DNA from: G963677485 sp942492855
Lineage (GTDB): Bacteria > Armatimonadota > HRBIN16
NCBI GenBank assembly: GCA_942492855.1
Contig: OW818647.1
Span: forward strand, 3,038,001-3,102,000
DNA length: 64,000 bases
Direction: 5' to 3'
Numbering within the stretch: position 1 is the stretch's first letter; every line of letters begins with the position of its first letter. Position numbers and translations under genes: made by a program. Shown piece after piece: positions 18,101-26,253 of this stretch. The notes beneath the pieces were generated by a model that saw only the letters and a program-made list of their open reading frames with translations, made no database searches and had not been told where the DNA came from.

Positions 18101-18736
18101 GGGCATGTGGATAGCTGGGACGGTTACTTGAATATGTGGGGCATTGGCCACTATGGCGATGTGCCCGAAACCACCATCAAGAAGGTGCGAGCCGACGGTG
18201 CGCGGGTGCGCTTCACCACCGATGGCCAGATGTGCTTGGACACCCCCTATTGCGCGATCGAACGGCTGCTGCCCCACTACTGCGACAAGTATGGTGCGGA
18301 AGGCTACGAGTTCTGGGGAGCCAACTGGCTGACCTATGACCCGTATAAGTACGGCTGGCACTCGTATATCCCGCAGACCGACACGCCAGGCAAGAGCTAT
18401 TATGTGCGGTATCCTAATGGTGACGGCTACATCGCCTACCCGGGGGCTTCGGTCGGCGTCAATGCACCGATCCCTTCCATCCGAATGGCTCAGGCTCGTG
18501 AGGGCGTGGAGGATTACGAATACCTGCACCTGCTTCGCGGGCTGATTACGCAAGCGAAGGCGAAGGGCTTGGACACAGCCGCCGCAGAGCTGGCATTGAA
18601 ATCCGCTCATGAGCTGGTCGGTATGCCCAGTGCCGGCGGGCGGTATTCGTCTGCCATCCTGCCCGACCCGGATGCAGTGTTCGCCGTCAAGCGTTTGCTT
18701 GCGCGCGCGATTGAGGGATTGATCAAAAAAATGTAG
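15107..18736 (+). CDS. Giant secreted DUF4091 protein with two CBM4/9-like modules
   Basis: A 1209-aa exported protein probably acting on polysaccharide. The signal peptide is at 1-26, and GGGAGGATT precedes the ATG. Two carbohydrate-binding-module-like jelly rolls lie at about 150-305 (ELVNGGVEQGQASTPTGW ... TAWFDDITLE) and 467-620 (NPSLETGSPFPDSW ... TLWHDGVVVME). From ~690 comes a DUF4091-type region, a predicted glycosidase-like barrel and sandwich: YDVRMGSEWEIPGQ, VVYYISDEPFYS with a conserved Asp-Glu, YEFWGANWLTYDPYKYGW, and the diagnostic AREGVEDYEYLHLLRGL near 1130. Enzyme activity of DUF4091 proteins is not established here. The stop TAG is the first part of a TAGGGGCG palindrome. 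It has its own promoter region and is not obviously in an operon. Confidence 0.85.
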   Translation: MFSSHSLPVWIGLLAVLLIASASLAAPAPAPWHGNLYLGGDGYWRQRQMVEVTNRSSRVLAGEPVSLTVGTQDGQIKLGATDAKALRVCDSSGRELLWKLTSPQGTAITSGPIADGTKLLIPVDCESTSVSRYYIYFDNPKALAVPDFLKGSGELVNGGVEQGQASTPTGWKHDAADEQHIASWSSEAPHSGERCLKLEVLPNAASSWISTRQDGLRLNAGERYTLSAWVRTENVVGSVGIYLHVGNTGNYMVISPMAAGKAGTNDWHRVSTEFTVPKECSIADLGTVLYGTGTAWFDDITLETQGAEAAITTKLFPHEMMKLAEKPFTATWPKGTEWCAPIKLANYTDKPLSSRVVSVDMAGTKARMGRAADISRLVVSDGVRSYPSTLLGKTLLISGVSLPARSAVTLGMYVPAQPTGKPKAGLVSGVRSTGTSEDTRQNASSGMPSPSTDISLKAYEALVNSPNNLAKNPSLETGSPFPDSWQGGVEGKSAEATSMSVDTPGLFGKHCSKISVPPSSPAAWVGWRQKITVKPGGSYLCAVWMKSAKLSAGTVLYAHIIDGRGEMITTTGAGTAVSGDAGWTLMSGLISLPANAAELEIHLTTNATGTLWHDGVVVMEVSSAMPRGVLTRSAPGNSLLEQWQVNAIEKVFREHRRVGKQPAVQITMAGNEKEPLQLALRSPKALADMNVVVEAPVNKKGAKLGVDVGMVGFVPVDYPTNYYQDTNPAWFRKVPQTTPACDGWAGMWPDPIYPRDHVKLEANSTQPIWITVSTPANAASGDYTGKVKLISSGKSIKELPFTVHVWGFTLPEQSNTVAIYDVRMGSEWEIPGQTTEQSRRQFWKFMSDYRLCPDRIYPNPDIRYENGKVIADFTEYDKAAEYYFDVLKLPSSYMPDVFYLFGWGFPPDVRFGEKPYEGVFPYDGADRRKLRPEFKKAVQACLKVYWEHMKQKGWDKKVVYYISDEPFYSQPATIAQMQALCEMISEVDPAIPIYSSTWGHVDSWDGYLNMWGIGHYGDVPETTIKKVRADGARVRFTTDGQMCLDTPYCAIERLLPHYCDKYGAEGYEFWGANWLTYDPYKYGWHSYIPQTDTPGKSYYVRYPNGDGYIAYPGASVGVNAPIPSIRMAQAREGVEDYEYLHLLRGLITQAKAKGLDTAAAELALKSAHELVGMPSAGGRYSSAILPDPDAVFAVKRLLARAIEGLIKKM

Positions 18737-18756
18737 GGGCGTTTTGCGAAACGCCC
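18737..18756. repeat. TAGGGGCG-type palindrome overlapping gene end
   Basis: GGGCGTTTTGCGAAACGCCC begins immediately after the TAG stop of the DUF4091 gene. It has no T-run. Confidence 0.7.
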
Positions 18757-18941
18757 TCAACCCAGCACCAGGATACAGTGATATCACCCGCCGGTATGTG
18801 CCCGCCGCGATCTATCCGGGTACAATGTATGCGAATTGCAATCTTAGTGCTTGGTAAATAAACGAATACAGACTATAAGCCCCCTCGGTTGACCGCCTGG
18901 TTGCGATCCCCGACACTGCCTCAAAGAAAGAAGGCTATTCA

Positions 18942-20870
18942 GTGAGAAGACCGATACTATGGCTTGCCGTATGTTTACTGGCGGCGGCGTGTGCATCCTT
19001 CGCACAGACCACCGGCAAGTTGCTTGAATTCACCGAAGTGCAAGCCGAGTTTACCATGCCCATCTACCGCAACCCTTCCCAGGCCGAGCTCACGGTGGTG
19101 ATACCCAAAGCGATGACCGACTTACGCTCCGCTTCGGTCTCCGTGGTCTCTTCCGAAGAGAAGGAGGTCTGGAACGGGAGCTTCCCGCTCTCTCCCGGCT
19201 ACAACGCGTGCATTCTGAAGGACATCGGCTCCATTCCTGCGGGACGCTATATGACGACCATCACGGTCGGGAAGGCTTCGATGAAGCGCATGCTCCGCAT
19301 CGAGCGCATCCCCGCCATGCCGAAGCCCGAAGGCCCCATCGGCTTACGCAAGATATTCTTCACACCCGACAAGTGGCTCTTCGAGTCGTTCCGCAACCTT
19401 GAAGTTCGCTATTCCAAGCCCAAGCTCACCGAGAGCTACCGGACGGCTAATCCCGATGTAATAAACCTTTATGGCAACTCCTTAGGCAAAGCGGTTGATG
19501 GCAGCTATGTGATCCGGGGACTTGAGCATACCTACCGACGGGGATATCTGTATGCAAAAGACCCCCGACCATTCACGCTGCAGAGCCCGTCACCAGAAGG
19601 CCCCTATGTGCCAGTTACCACAACTCCTGCGATAGAGCCTAAAAAGAAGTTATTTAAGGACTTCGATGTCATCGGCATGACATCTACAGATGACCAGTAT
19701 GAGATGTATGACCGTGCTAGTCACGGCACCTACACACTGCATGACATCGGGGTTATCCAAAACAACGACCCCCATGACTTCGGATGCGTCAAAGCCGGCA
19801 GCCGCACCTACTGGGTTGTAGCCCGCACATCGTCAGGCAAGACCGTCTTCTTGCGGAACGAGCCGCTTTTCAGGGATGTACCCCTTTACACTAGTGATAG
19901 CTTCGATGATGGCTTCACTACCAACGACAATTTCGGTAACATGTGGCTCTCTGACGACGGTAAAACGCTCTTTCTGGCTCGCGGTCAGACAGTCCGCCGT
20001 TACGCTCCTTACGACGTGCCCTACGATCTACTGCCCAACAGCAGCCGTATTCTCACTATCTACAGCACTGAGGACGGTGTTAAGTGGAAATATTGTCATT
20101 CCATCACCTCGTGCGGGCCCCTCGATAACCCGTTCTCGCAGCAGTATGACGCCGACATCCGGTTCATGCCTGACGCCGGATTACATCTCGCTTTCGTCAA
20201 CGCCTACGACAGCGCGAGCCAGCAAATCTATCTAGAGCTGAAATACAGCCGCGATGGCATCAATTTCTACGACTTTACCGATCCCCAGCCGTTTGTCAAA
20301 ACTAACAACCCCTCCGACTGGTATTTTGGCATGTTGTTTACCGATCAAAGCATTATGCAAGACGGCAACCGGTATTATCAGCTTGCTTCAGGCGCCTCCA
20401 TACCGCACTATTTCGCCGAACCCGTGTTCCGGCACAACAAGCTGAGCGAAGTGACTGCCGACGACTACAAGTCGCTTTTCGCAAAACGCCGTATGGCCGA
20501 AAGCCTGCCATACTTTAAATCGATTGGCGGTTGGGAAGGCCTGGCGGAGAACACCCGTAAGGGCTACTATGCTGTGGGGGTGATGTCTTACCGTGCCGAC
20601 GGCTGGTTCGGCGTCCGTGCCGGCAGTAGCCAGGGGAGCTTCGTCACCCGTCCCATCAAGGGAGGCGGTGCCCTCCGCGTGAACGCCCGTGTTGCGGCGA
20701 CCGGTCTGCTGCGCATAGAGCGGCTGGACGCGAAGGGCCGAGTGCTCGCCACCGCTAACGTCCGGGGAGACGGCATCAAAATGCCCGTCTTTGCGATGCC
20801 AGAAGGCGATTACCGCCTCCGAGTCACGATGCGACGTGCGGACCTTTACACGATGTACATCGAACCGTGA
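18942..20870 (+). CDS. Secreted beta-propeller glycosidase-like protein
   Basis: 642 aa from a GTG start (AAAGAAGG upstream), with signal peptide MRRPILWLAVCLLAAACASFA. After a beta-sandwich domain (~25-130) comes a region with repeated blades typical of GH43/GH32/sialidase-like propellers (NDPHDFGCV, GNMWLSDDGKTLFLARG, YSTEDGVKWKYCHS, LELKYSRDGINF). The C-terminal module (ADGWFGVRAGSSQGSFVTRP, LRVNARVAATGLLRIERLDA) is the sandwich that commonly follows such propellers in environmental bacteria. I cannot assign catalytic residues or a family number with confidence. It may share a substrate with the upstream DUF4091 protein. Cys15 near the signal end might make it a lipoprotein, but no clean lipobox is seen. 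Confidence 0.65.
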   Translation: MRRPILWLAVCLLAAACASFAQTTGKLLEFTEVQAEFTMPIYRNPSQAELTVVIPKAMTDLRSASVSVVSSEEKEVWNGSFPLSPGYNACILKDIGSIPAGRYMTTITVGKASMKRMLRIERIPAMPKPEGPIGLRKIFFTPDKWLFESFRNLEVRYSKPKLTESYRTANPDVINLYGNSLGKAVDGSYVIRGLEHTYRRGYLYAKDPRPFTLQSPSPEGPYVPVTTTPAIEPKKKLFKDFDVIGMTSTDDQYEMYDRASHGTYTLHDIGVIQNNDPHDFGCVKAGSRTYWVVARTSSGKTVFLRNEPLFRDVPLYTSDSFDDGFTTNDNFGNMWLSDDGKTLFLARGQTVRRYAPYDVPYDLLPNSSRILTIYSTEDGVKWKYCHSITSCGPLDNPFSQQYDADIRFMPDAGLHLAFVNAYDSASQQIYLELKYSRDGINFYDFTDPQPFVKTNNPSDWYFGMLFTDQSIMQDGNRYYQLASGASIPHYFAEPVFRHNKLSEVTADDYKSLFAKRRMAESLPYFKSIGGWEGLAENTRKGYYAVGVMSYRADGWFGVRAGSSQGSFVTRPIKGGGALRVNARVAATGLLRIERLDAKGRVLATANVRGDGIKMPVFAMPEGDYRLRVTMRRADLYTMYIEP

Positions 20871-20946
20871 CCTGCCATCGCAATCACAAAGAGCTGCGAT
20901 ATCATGTAAAAAGATGAGTCATCCGTTCACCTTGCAGGAGAATTCC

Positions 20947-22200
20947 ATGGATATAAATAGTGACATCACCCCGCTGGCGGAAGCCGCGAAGAGGGCCAGC
21001 CGAGAGCTGGCGCAACTCTCGGGGAAAGTGCGCAAAGCCGCCATCAAGGCGATGGGCCAGGCGCTGAGCGACACCCGCGAGGCGATCAAAGCGGCCAACG
21101 CCCAGGACGTGCAGGCCGCGAGTGAGGCCGGTCTGGAAGGTCCGATGCTCAAACGGCTGGAGCTGAACGACAAGGCGTTCGACTACATGGCGAAGCGCCT
21201 CTCCGATCTGGCCAGTCTGCCCGATCCGCTGGGCATCATCACCAAAGGTCATACCCGCCCAACCGGCTTGAAGGTTCACCGGGTGAGTGTGCCTCTGGGC
21301 GTGATCGGCATCATCTACGAAAGCCGCCCCAATGTGACCACCGATGCCGCGAGCGTGTGCGTGTATAGCGGGAATGCGGTGATACTGCGCGGGGGCAGCG
21401 AGGCACTGCGCACCAATGTGCTGCTGGCCGACACCATGGCGGAGGCCGCCGCACGCTGTGGAGTGCCGCGCGACGCCATCCAGATCGTGCGCACGCCCGA
21501 CCGTGCCGCGGTGGGTCAGTTGCTGCGCATGAAGGGGCTGGTGGATGTGATCATCCCGCGGGGCGGTAAGTCGCTGATCAAGCGGGTGTCGGAGGAGAGT
21601 CTGATCCCCGTGATCAAGCACTACGACGGCATCTGCCACCAGTATGTGGCCGCTGATGCCGACCTCGATATGGCCGTGCGGCTGGTGCTGAACAGCAAGC
21701 TGGAGAAGGTGGAGGTGTGCAACGCGCTGGAGACGCTGCTGGTGGACGCCGCCATAGCGCCGACCGCCCTGCCCATTCTGGCCGACGCCCTGCGCCAGCG
21801 CGGTGTGGAGCTGCGTGGCTGCGAGCGTAGTTGCCAGATCGTCGCCATGCCCGCCGCCACCGAGGAGGACTGGGTGACCGAATACCTCGCCCCCATCTTG
21901 AGCATCCGCGTGGTGGACGGTCTGGAGGAGGCCATGGAGCACATCAACAGCTACGGCAGCTCGCACACCGACGGCATTATCACCAGCAGCATGAGCACCG
22001 CCAACCGCTTCTGCCTGGGGGTGGACAGCGCCAGTGTGCTGGTCAACGCCAGCACGCGGTTATCCGGCGGCGGCGACTACGGTATGGGCGCTGTGGTGGG
22101 CATCAGCACGGATAAGCTGCACGCCCGCGGCCCGGTCGGGCCTGAGGAGCTGACCTGCGCCAAGTGGGTCGCCATCGGCGAGGGGCACTTGCGGGAGTAG
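20947..22200 (+). CDS. proA: Glutamate-5-semialdehyde dehydrogenase (gamma-glutamyl phosphate reductase)
   Basis: Second step of proline synthesis: NADPH reduction of gamma-glutamyl phosphate. 417 aa, the full family length, from the ATG at 20947 with CAGGAG just upstream; the open frame back to 20791 overlaps the previous gene and is not used. Signatures include GVIGIIYESRPNVT, RGGSEA, VIPRGGKSLI, IPVIKHYDGICH and the catalytic C258 in EKVEVCNALETLLV. GC-rich codon use, unlike the AT-rich island that follows. No proB is adjacent. Confidence 0.97.
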   Translation: MDINSDITPLAEAAKRASRELAQLSGKVRKAAIKAMGQALSDTREAIKAANAQDVQAASEAGLEGPMLKRLELNDKAFDYMAKRLSDLASLPDPLGIITKGHTRPTGLKVHRVSVPLGVIGIIYESRPNVTTDAASVCVYSGNAVILRGGSEALRTNVLLADTMAEAAARCGVPRDAIQIVRTPDRAAVGQLLRMKGLVDVIIPRGGKSLIKRVSEESLIPVIKHYDGICHQYVAADADLDMAVRLVLNSKLEKVEVCNALETLLVDAAIAPTALPILADALRQRGVELRGCERSCQIVAMPAATEEDWVTEYLAPILSIRVVDGLEEAMEHINSYGSSHTDGIITSSMSTANRFCLGVDSASVLVNASTRLSGGGDYGMGAVVGISTDKLHARGPVGPEELTCAKWVAIGEGHLRE

Positions 22201-22213
22201 GGGGATATTTATT

Positions 22214-22428
22214 CAACGCAATGGCGCAAGGATGCAAAGACACAAAGGGGAATAGAGGAGCACCCCCCGTTTGCCCTGTTCCCGTTGATGCCCCGACAAG
22301 GGTGTCCGACGGGGTATCAACAATAGCCCCTCCGGGAACCCTAAAGGGGCGACATTCCTTAAAGCCACGGGTCCGCGAAGCGCAACCCGTGGTAACAGTG
22401 CAGAACCATCTATCCCCGGACGGGGAGC
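22214..22428. repeat. Repeat-rich gap 22201-22583
   Basis: No gene seen. It contains a CAACGCAATGGCGCAAGGAT element (22214-22250), related to the one at 26077. Four GC hairpins follow: CCCCG/CGGGG near 22292-22316, GCCCCT/AGGGGC at 22325-22350, CCACGGGT-CCGCGAAGCGCA-ACCCGTGG at 22365-22392, and TCCCCGG-ACGGGGA near 22412-22428. The GCGAAGC loop recurs in the 4587-4821 repeat. Confidence 0.6.
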
Positions 22429-22583
22429 TTCCCTCTGCACATGCACATGACTGCTATCGATCAACGTTGGATTAGGCCACAAGCTCATATAAGCCACTTC
22501 CACCCCTCGGTAAGGTTCTCATGATACAGCATCGCCATTACAACAATCCGATATATGTCGTGATACCTACAGCGATATGGTCA

Positions 22584-23813
22584 CTAGGTAGGAACTTCCA
22601 TGACGATGACTGTTAAGGTTAATTCGCGGTTAACATCGTCATTGTGATGCATCACAAACCGGAATCCAGTTTCACATGGATAGTCTAGCGGACGTTTGAA
22701 ATTGGTGTGTTTCTTGACGGTATCCGGTATTTGTTCGAGTACAGCAGAAATACGTTTATTCCGATTGAACATTATAATAGCGGTCTTTGTGTCACGCCAT
22801 GATGCATATCCTAGTATCTGATCCACTGTTTCAGCCAAAACTTTTGGCCCTTTCCAGAATTTGCATTCACCGATGAACACATTCCTGTCATCAGCTCGGA
22901 TCAGAATATCCGTTTTCCCTGCATAGTTGAAGGTTTCACCACTAACCGGACCTTCAAACCGGTTGTTCAGAGGGACAAGAAGATGGTCTCTTAGGGCTTC
23001 CTCATCAAGGTTCCTAAATGCTGAAGGGCTTCGTTCCATCACAATTGACATATCGGTAATCGCTTTTAATATGTCCTCATATTGCTGCATCTCTATTACT
23101 GGTTCTGGCTTAAATGGTATCGAACTAGAAGGCCTCATTACGGTGATCTTCTTCCGGACGGGCACTACATAGCTACCTAACATGCCTTCTCGCTTTTTCA
23201 CAGGGAACCCTAGAGAAGCTACCAGACCTCGGTCTGCTAAAAGCTTATTCTTCCTCGTTTCGATGTTCGCTGTAATGAATTCCCTTAGGGACGCATTGTA
23301 GCCAGAAACATCACTGCTTACCCAATTTAACCACTTTTGAATCGCCGTTAAGTTGTCAGTAAATCGCTTCTTTATCGCATCTCCATCATGTTGCGTAGTC
23401 TCGTATCGCACCCGGATTGTTTGGCCTACAATCTTGCCAGATGGAGGATTGAATGTAAAGGTAGACGTCTGATATCTCAATAGGCTTCCATCCCCTATAA
23501 AAGGTATTTCGAACTCGATATATGTGCCCAGTATGTAGAAAGGCTGGCTCGTGTCACGTATATACCTTCTTGGATCATCTCTAACATCGATTTTTGTTTC
23601 TCCATTACTAATAACACAGATATCATCCTTAATAAGAAGAGGGATGACGTAACTGTATTTTTCTTCGAGCACGCCTGCAAGGTCATATTGACTAGTATTA
23701 AGCAATTGATCAAGTGAAAAACTTCCGATTTCGGATTCAACCGCATGTCGTTGTGCTTCTATTAAGTCTAATAACCGTCCATTATCAAACAATCGGTCTG
23801 AATACTCGCTCAT
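22584..23813 (-). CDS. PD-(D/E)XK nuclease-fold protein, possible defence or restriction function
   Basis: 409 aa. The C-terminal third has a PD-(D/E)XK core: AGKTDILIRADDRNVFIGECKF supplies D ... E-x-K, followed by a Q-x3-Y helix (DQILGY) as in RecB-like nucleases. The N-terminal ~280 residues are an unrecognised alpha/beta region (YSYVIPLLIKDDICVI, GTYIEFEIPFIGDGSLLRYQ). Ribosome binding site AAGAGG precedes the ATG at 23813. The gene is clearly AT-richer than proA and ftsK on either side, suggesting transfer. It lies just downstream of a decayed HigA-like stretch on the same strand and is divergent from a RES-domain gene. No methylase is near. Role as DNA-cleaving defence effector is inference. 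Confidence 0.7.
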   Translation of the reverse strand: MSEYSDRLFDNGRLLDLIEAQRHAVESEIGSFSLDQLLNTSQYDLAGVLEEKYSYVIPLLIKDDICVISNGETKIDVRDDPRRYIRDTSQPFYILGTYIEFEIPFIGDGSLLRYQTSTFTFNPPSGKIVGQTIRVRYETTQHDGDAIKKRFTDNLTAIQKWLNWVSSDVSGYNASLREFITANIETRKNKLLADRGLVASLGFPVKKREGMLGSYVVPVRKKITVMRPSSSIPFKPEPVIEMQQYEDILKAITDMSIVMERSPSAFRNLDEEALRDHLLVPLNNRFEGPVSGETFNYAGKTDILIRADDRNVFIGECKFWKGPKVLAETVDQILGYASWRDTKTAIIMFNRNKRISAVLEQIPDTVKKHTNFKRPLDYPCETGFRFVMHHNDDVNRELTLTVIVMEVPT

Positions 23814-23836
23814 TTAGTATTACCTCTTCGATATCT

Positions 23837-24113
23837 TCATATCAACGATATTATGTCCAACCAATCATCGGCAATTGGTAGGTGAAACTGATACTGTGCT
23901 ACCACACTGAACCAAAACGTAGCCAGGTTTCGATATCGGTATCCCGAAGGCCACCGCTGAGTGCCAGCGTAACAAAGCTGAGCGTCTTATCGCTGCCAGG
24001 GAGAGCCCGTGTTGCGTGCTTTGGTAGCCGATGACCACCGCAATCTGGTCGATTGGTTTCGATGTCATTTGATTCATTATAACCGCTGAGAAGGAATTGG
24101 AGTATCGTGCGTC
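23837..24113 (-). pseudogene. Possible remnant of HigA-family antitoxin (frameshifted)
   Basis: No intact gene fits this 515-bp gap (23814-24328). In one minus-strand frame ending at TGA 23837-23839, the tail reads LATFWFSVVAQYQF then ADDWLDII, close to the HigA C-terminus pattern 'FWLNLQAQYDL..A.D.L..I'. In a neighbouring frame just upstream it reads TLSFVTLALSGGL and ETWLRF, like 'TALRLALALG..ETWLR'. The signal is therefore split over frames, as in a decayed gene. It would sit directly upstream of the nuclease gene. An 84-aa open frame (23865-24119) overlaps but has no recognisable content. Upstream 24120-24328 is AT-rich and probably carries the promoter of the RES gene. Confidence 0.3.
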
Positions 24114-24328
24114 ACCCATTACTTTACTAAATATGGATTATAAATGCATGGCGTAAAACATGCCGCATAAACAGGTCACCTTCCCAATGCCCCGTGCCCT
24201 AAACCACTATGTGGATAGCATGCGCATCTTACTAGCACATTATTATAGACATCCATATTGAACAAGGGTATAGTATCTATAACGAGCGTGCAATATCGCA
24301 GAGTTATCTATGTCTGTGAGGTAACGAA

Positions 24329-25588
24329 ATGGATTCTGATCAAGAGTGGGCCATGGAAGAGTTCCTTGAGGCAAAGAAATACGGTAGGCCTACATCGCAA
24401 CTAGGCACTCACGTTTGTAGTCAATGTGTTGTTGTCAAGGGTTTGTTTGAATATGTAGAAACAAATGCAAATCATGAACATCCCTGTAGTTTCTGTGAAG
24501 GTGATGGCACGATACCATTTGATATGTTGACATCATATATGTATGGTTGCATATACAAAGAATGGTGGATAGATTCGTTGTCATGCAATGAAGACGGTAT
24601 AGATACTTATACGCTATTCACCGAACATCTTCATATTGATTCGATGAAGTCCCTATTATACAGCCTTATTTACAAGTCTTTTGGCGATCACTGGTGGATA
24701 CGCTCCGGCACATCGATTAATATGTGGCATGCCTTTTCACGATCTGTAAAGCACAGTTGCCGCTACATGTTTCAGGGCAAAAGACACATCGCCGATCCTA
24801 TGGATATTGATACGATCGATGATGATAACGAATGGATATCACCAGATAGATGTCTCGAGTTGATTGGAAAGATGATAGATCAGTGTCCATGCATGTGTTA
24901 TAAACTAGAAGCAAGCACGGTGATATATCGCGCACGCTTTGGAACCGGTCCTTTTACTTCCGTAGATGATTTAGGCCCCCCGCCTGAGAAGAAGTGTAAT
25001 AAAGCTAACCGTATGAGTCCTGCCGGCATCTCGATGTTATACGGAGCACTAGACCCACTTACATGCGTTAGGGAGACGTATAACCATAACCCAGTTTGCT
25101 CAGTTGGTGAGTTCATGGCATGTAAATGTATGTATCTCCTTGACTTAACGCACATTAGTCTTGTTCCCAGTATATTTGAACCAAATCCATTACAACGAAA
25201 GGAGCTGCTATTCTTGGAGGATTTTGCCCGGAAAGTGGCAGAACCACTGATATATGGTGCCAATGAACACATAGATTATGTGCCTACGCAGGTATTTGCT
25301 GAATATATCCGTCATGTATACTGTTTTCCTAAGGAAACGATAGGTTATGATTCAGATAACGCTAGCGGACACTATTGCAATGGTATCATTTACAATAGCA
25401 GTATAAACGATAGTGGCATATGCGTAGTTTTGTTTCTGTCCGACCTACAACTAATTGAAAAAGAGACATATGATGCTGCTCCCGAACGATATGAAAAAGA
25501 CATTTTCGACAGGTATTTATTTCCCATATCGCTCCTACTTAAAAGAGTCACTCATCCCGAAATCATCGTTGACATAAATCCGGGCTAA
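24329..25588 (+). CDS. RES-domain protein with Zn-ribbon HEPN/RES N-terminal domain
   Basis: 419 aa; GTGAGGT lies just before the ATG. The N-terminus has a CxxC...CxxC pair (CSQC at about 30, CSFC at about 53), as in the HEPN/RES N-terminal domain family, followed by a helical segment rich in aromatics. The RES domain spans about 195-370: IYRARFGTGPF (Arg), RMSPAGISMLYGALDPLTCVRETYN (Ser and Glu), matching the conserved R-E-S pattern. RES toxins such as MbcT and ParT degrade or transfer NAD+. No Xre/MbcA antitoxin gene is adjacent; a decayed HigA-like stretch lies upstream on the other strand. AT-rich codon use and isolation between GC-rich housekeeping genes point to recent acquisition. A canonical HEPN RxxxxH motif was not found. 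Confidence 0.78.
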   Translation: MDSDQEWAMEEFLEAKKYGRPTSQLGTHVCSQCVVVKGLFEYVETNANHEHPCSFCEGDGTIPFDMLTSYMYGCIYKEWWIDSLSCNEDGIDTYTLFTEHLHIDSMKSLLYSLIYKSFGDHWWIRSGTSINMWHAFSRSVKHSCRYMFQGKRHIADPMDIDTIDDDNEWISPDRCLELIGKMIDQCPCMCYKLEASTVIYRARFGTGPFTSVDDLGPPPEKKCNKANRMSPAGISMLYGALDPLTCVRETYNHNPVCSVGEFMACKCMYLLDLTHISLVPSIFEPNPLQRKELLFLEDFARKVAEPLIYGANEHIDYVPTQVFAEYIRHVYCFPKETIGYDSDNASGHYCNGIIYNSSINDSGICVVLFLSDLQLIEKETYDAAPERYEKDIFDRYLFPISLLLKRVTHPEIIVDINPG

Positions 25589-25623
25589 AACAATAAGCTC
25601 ATTACAACCGCATCGAGCTGGCG

Positions 25624-25929
25624 ATGTTTGACAACGTGGCAGGTGGGCAGTCGATGGTGATTGACCTTCACATCAGGCGCGCGGAGTGGTTTGATAAAGC
25701 GATTGAGCAGTTGAAGTTACCAGAAAGCCCGGACCACGACAAGCTGTGTCTGACGTCCTACATCCGCTGCCTGATCACACGTGACCAGTCATTGACCGCG
25801 TTTGACCGCAAGGCCGCACTTGCGGCGTTTAAGGTTATTTCTCTTGGCGGAAATATGGGACTGGGGCCGGATGAAGACACCGGTAAGCCACCGTCCGCCC
25901 CCGCTGCACCGAAAAAGCCCAGAAAGTAG
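25624..25929 (+). CDS. Hypothetical small protein
   Basis: 101 aa, starting 35 bp after the RES gene. The body is helical (EWFDKAIEQLKLPE, YIRCLITRDQSL, DRKAALAAFKVI) and the tail is Pro/Lys-rich (SAPAAPKKPRK). Codon use is GC-richer than the RES gene, and a hairpin with a T-run follows directly, which supports it being a real gene. No homology is recognised and no strong ribosome binding site is seen. Confidence 0.5.
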   Translation: MFDNVAGGQSMVIDLHIRRAEWFDKAIEQLKLPESPDHDKLCLTSYIRCLITRDQSLTAFDRKAALAAFKVISLGGNMGLGPDEDTGKPPSAPAAPKKPRK

Positions 25930-25939
25930 CGCATCCCCC

Positions 25940-25964
25940 AGCCGGCTTTGAGCCGGCTTTTCGT
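25940..25964 (+). terminator. Terminator after small hypothetical gene
   Basis: AGCCGGCT-TTG-AGCCGGCT followed by TTTCG, 10 bp after the stop. The rest of the gap to 26253 is repeats: a CGCCGTGGCATTCATGCCGCGG palindrome, AATCTGCGTAATCTGTGG (26050-26067) and a GCGCCTTTGCG array (26077-26112). Confidence 0.65.
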
Positions 25965-26076
25965 TCAAATCGCCGTGGCATTCATGCCGCGGGAACCGGG
26001 CCGCCACCAACGTTCCGCCAGATCGCAGCGGTCATAACATCATCAGGACAATCTGCGTAATCTGTGGATTATACCC

Positions 26077-26112
26077 CCTTTGCGCCATTGCCTCTTTGCG
26101 CCTTTGCGTTGG
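26077..26112. repeat. GCGCCTTTGCG interspersed repeat
   Basis: Reads as repeated TTTGCGCC units; relatives are at 22214 and 57521. This type is common across many bacterial genomes. Confidence 0.55.
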
Positions 26113-26253
26113 AATCCCTACAGTGTCTCCGCGTGAGGCAACCCGGAAAACACACCGTTTTGGTAAACTCATATGTGTAGTGCCACTCACACCGCATGAG
26201 ATACCCTTTTCTGCGGCTGAGTGAGCCAGGCGACTCGTCGTGAAGAGGCGGTT

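Noticed and set aside
17894..18787. Minus-strand open frame of 297 codons opposite the DUF4091 gene
   Set aside because: Shadow of the conserved DUF4091 C-terminus; no recognisable content.
20902..21966. Long minus-strand open frame (354 codons) opposite proA
   Set aside because: Its His/Gln-rich low-complexity translation is the antisense shadow of GC-rich proA, and it has no domain or ribosome binding site.
22164..22475. 103-codon open frame after proA
   Set aside because: It starts inside proA in another frame and runs through hairpin repeats; no coding character.
23865..24119. 84-codon open frame as an intact antitoxin gene
   Set aside because: No helix-turn-helix or antitoxin pattern in this frame; the HigA-like residues fall in other frames, so it is treated as a remnant.
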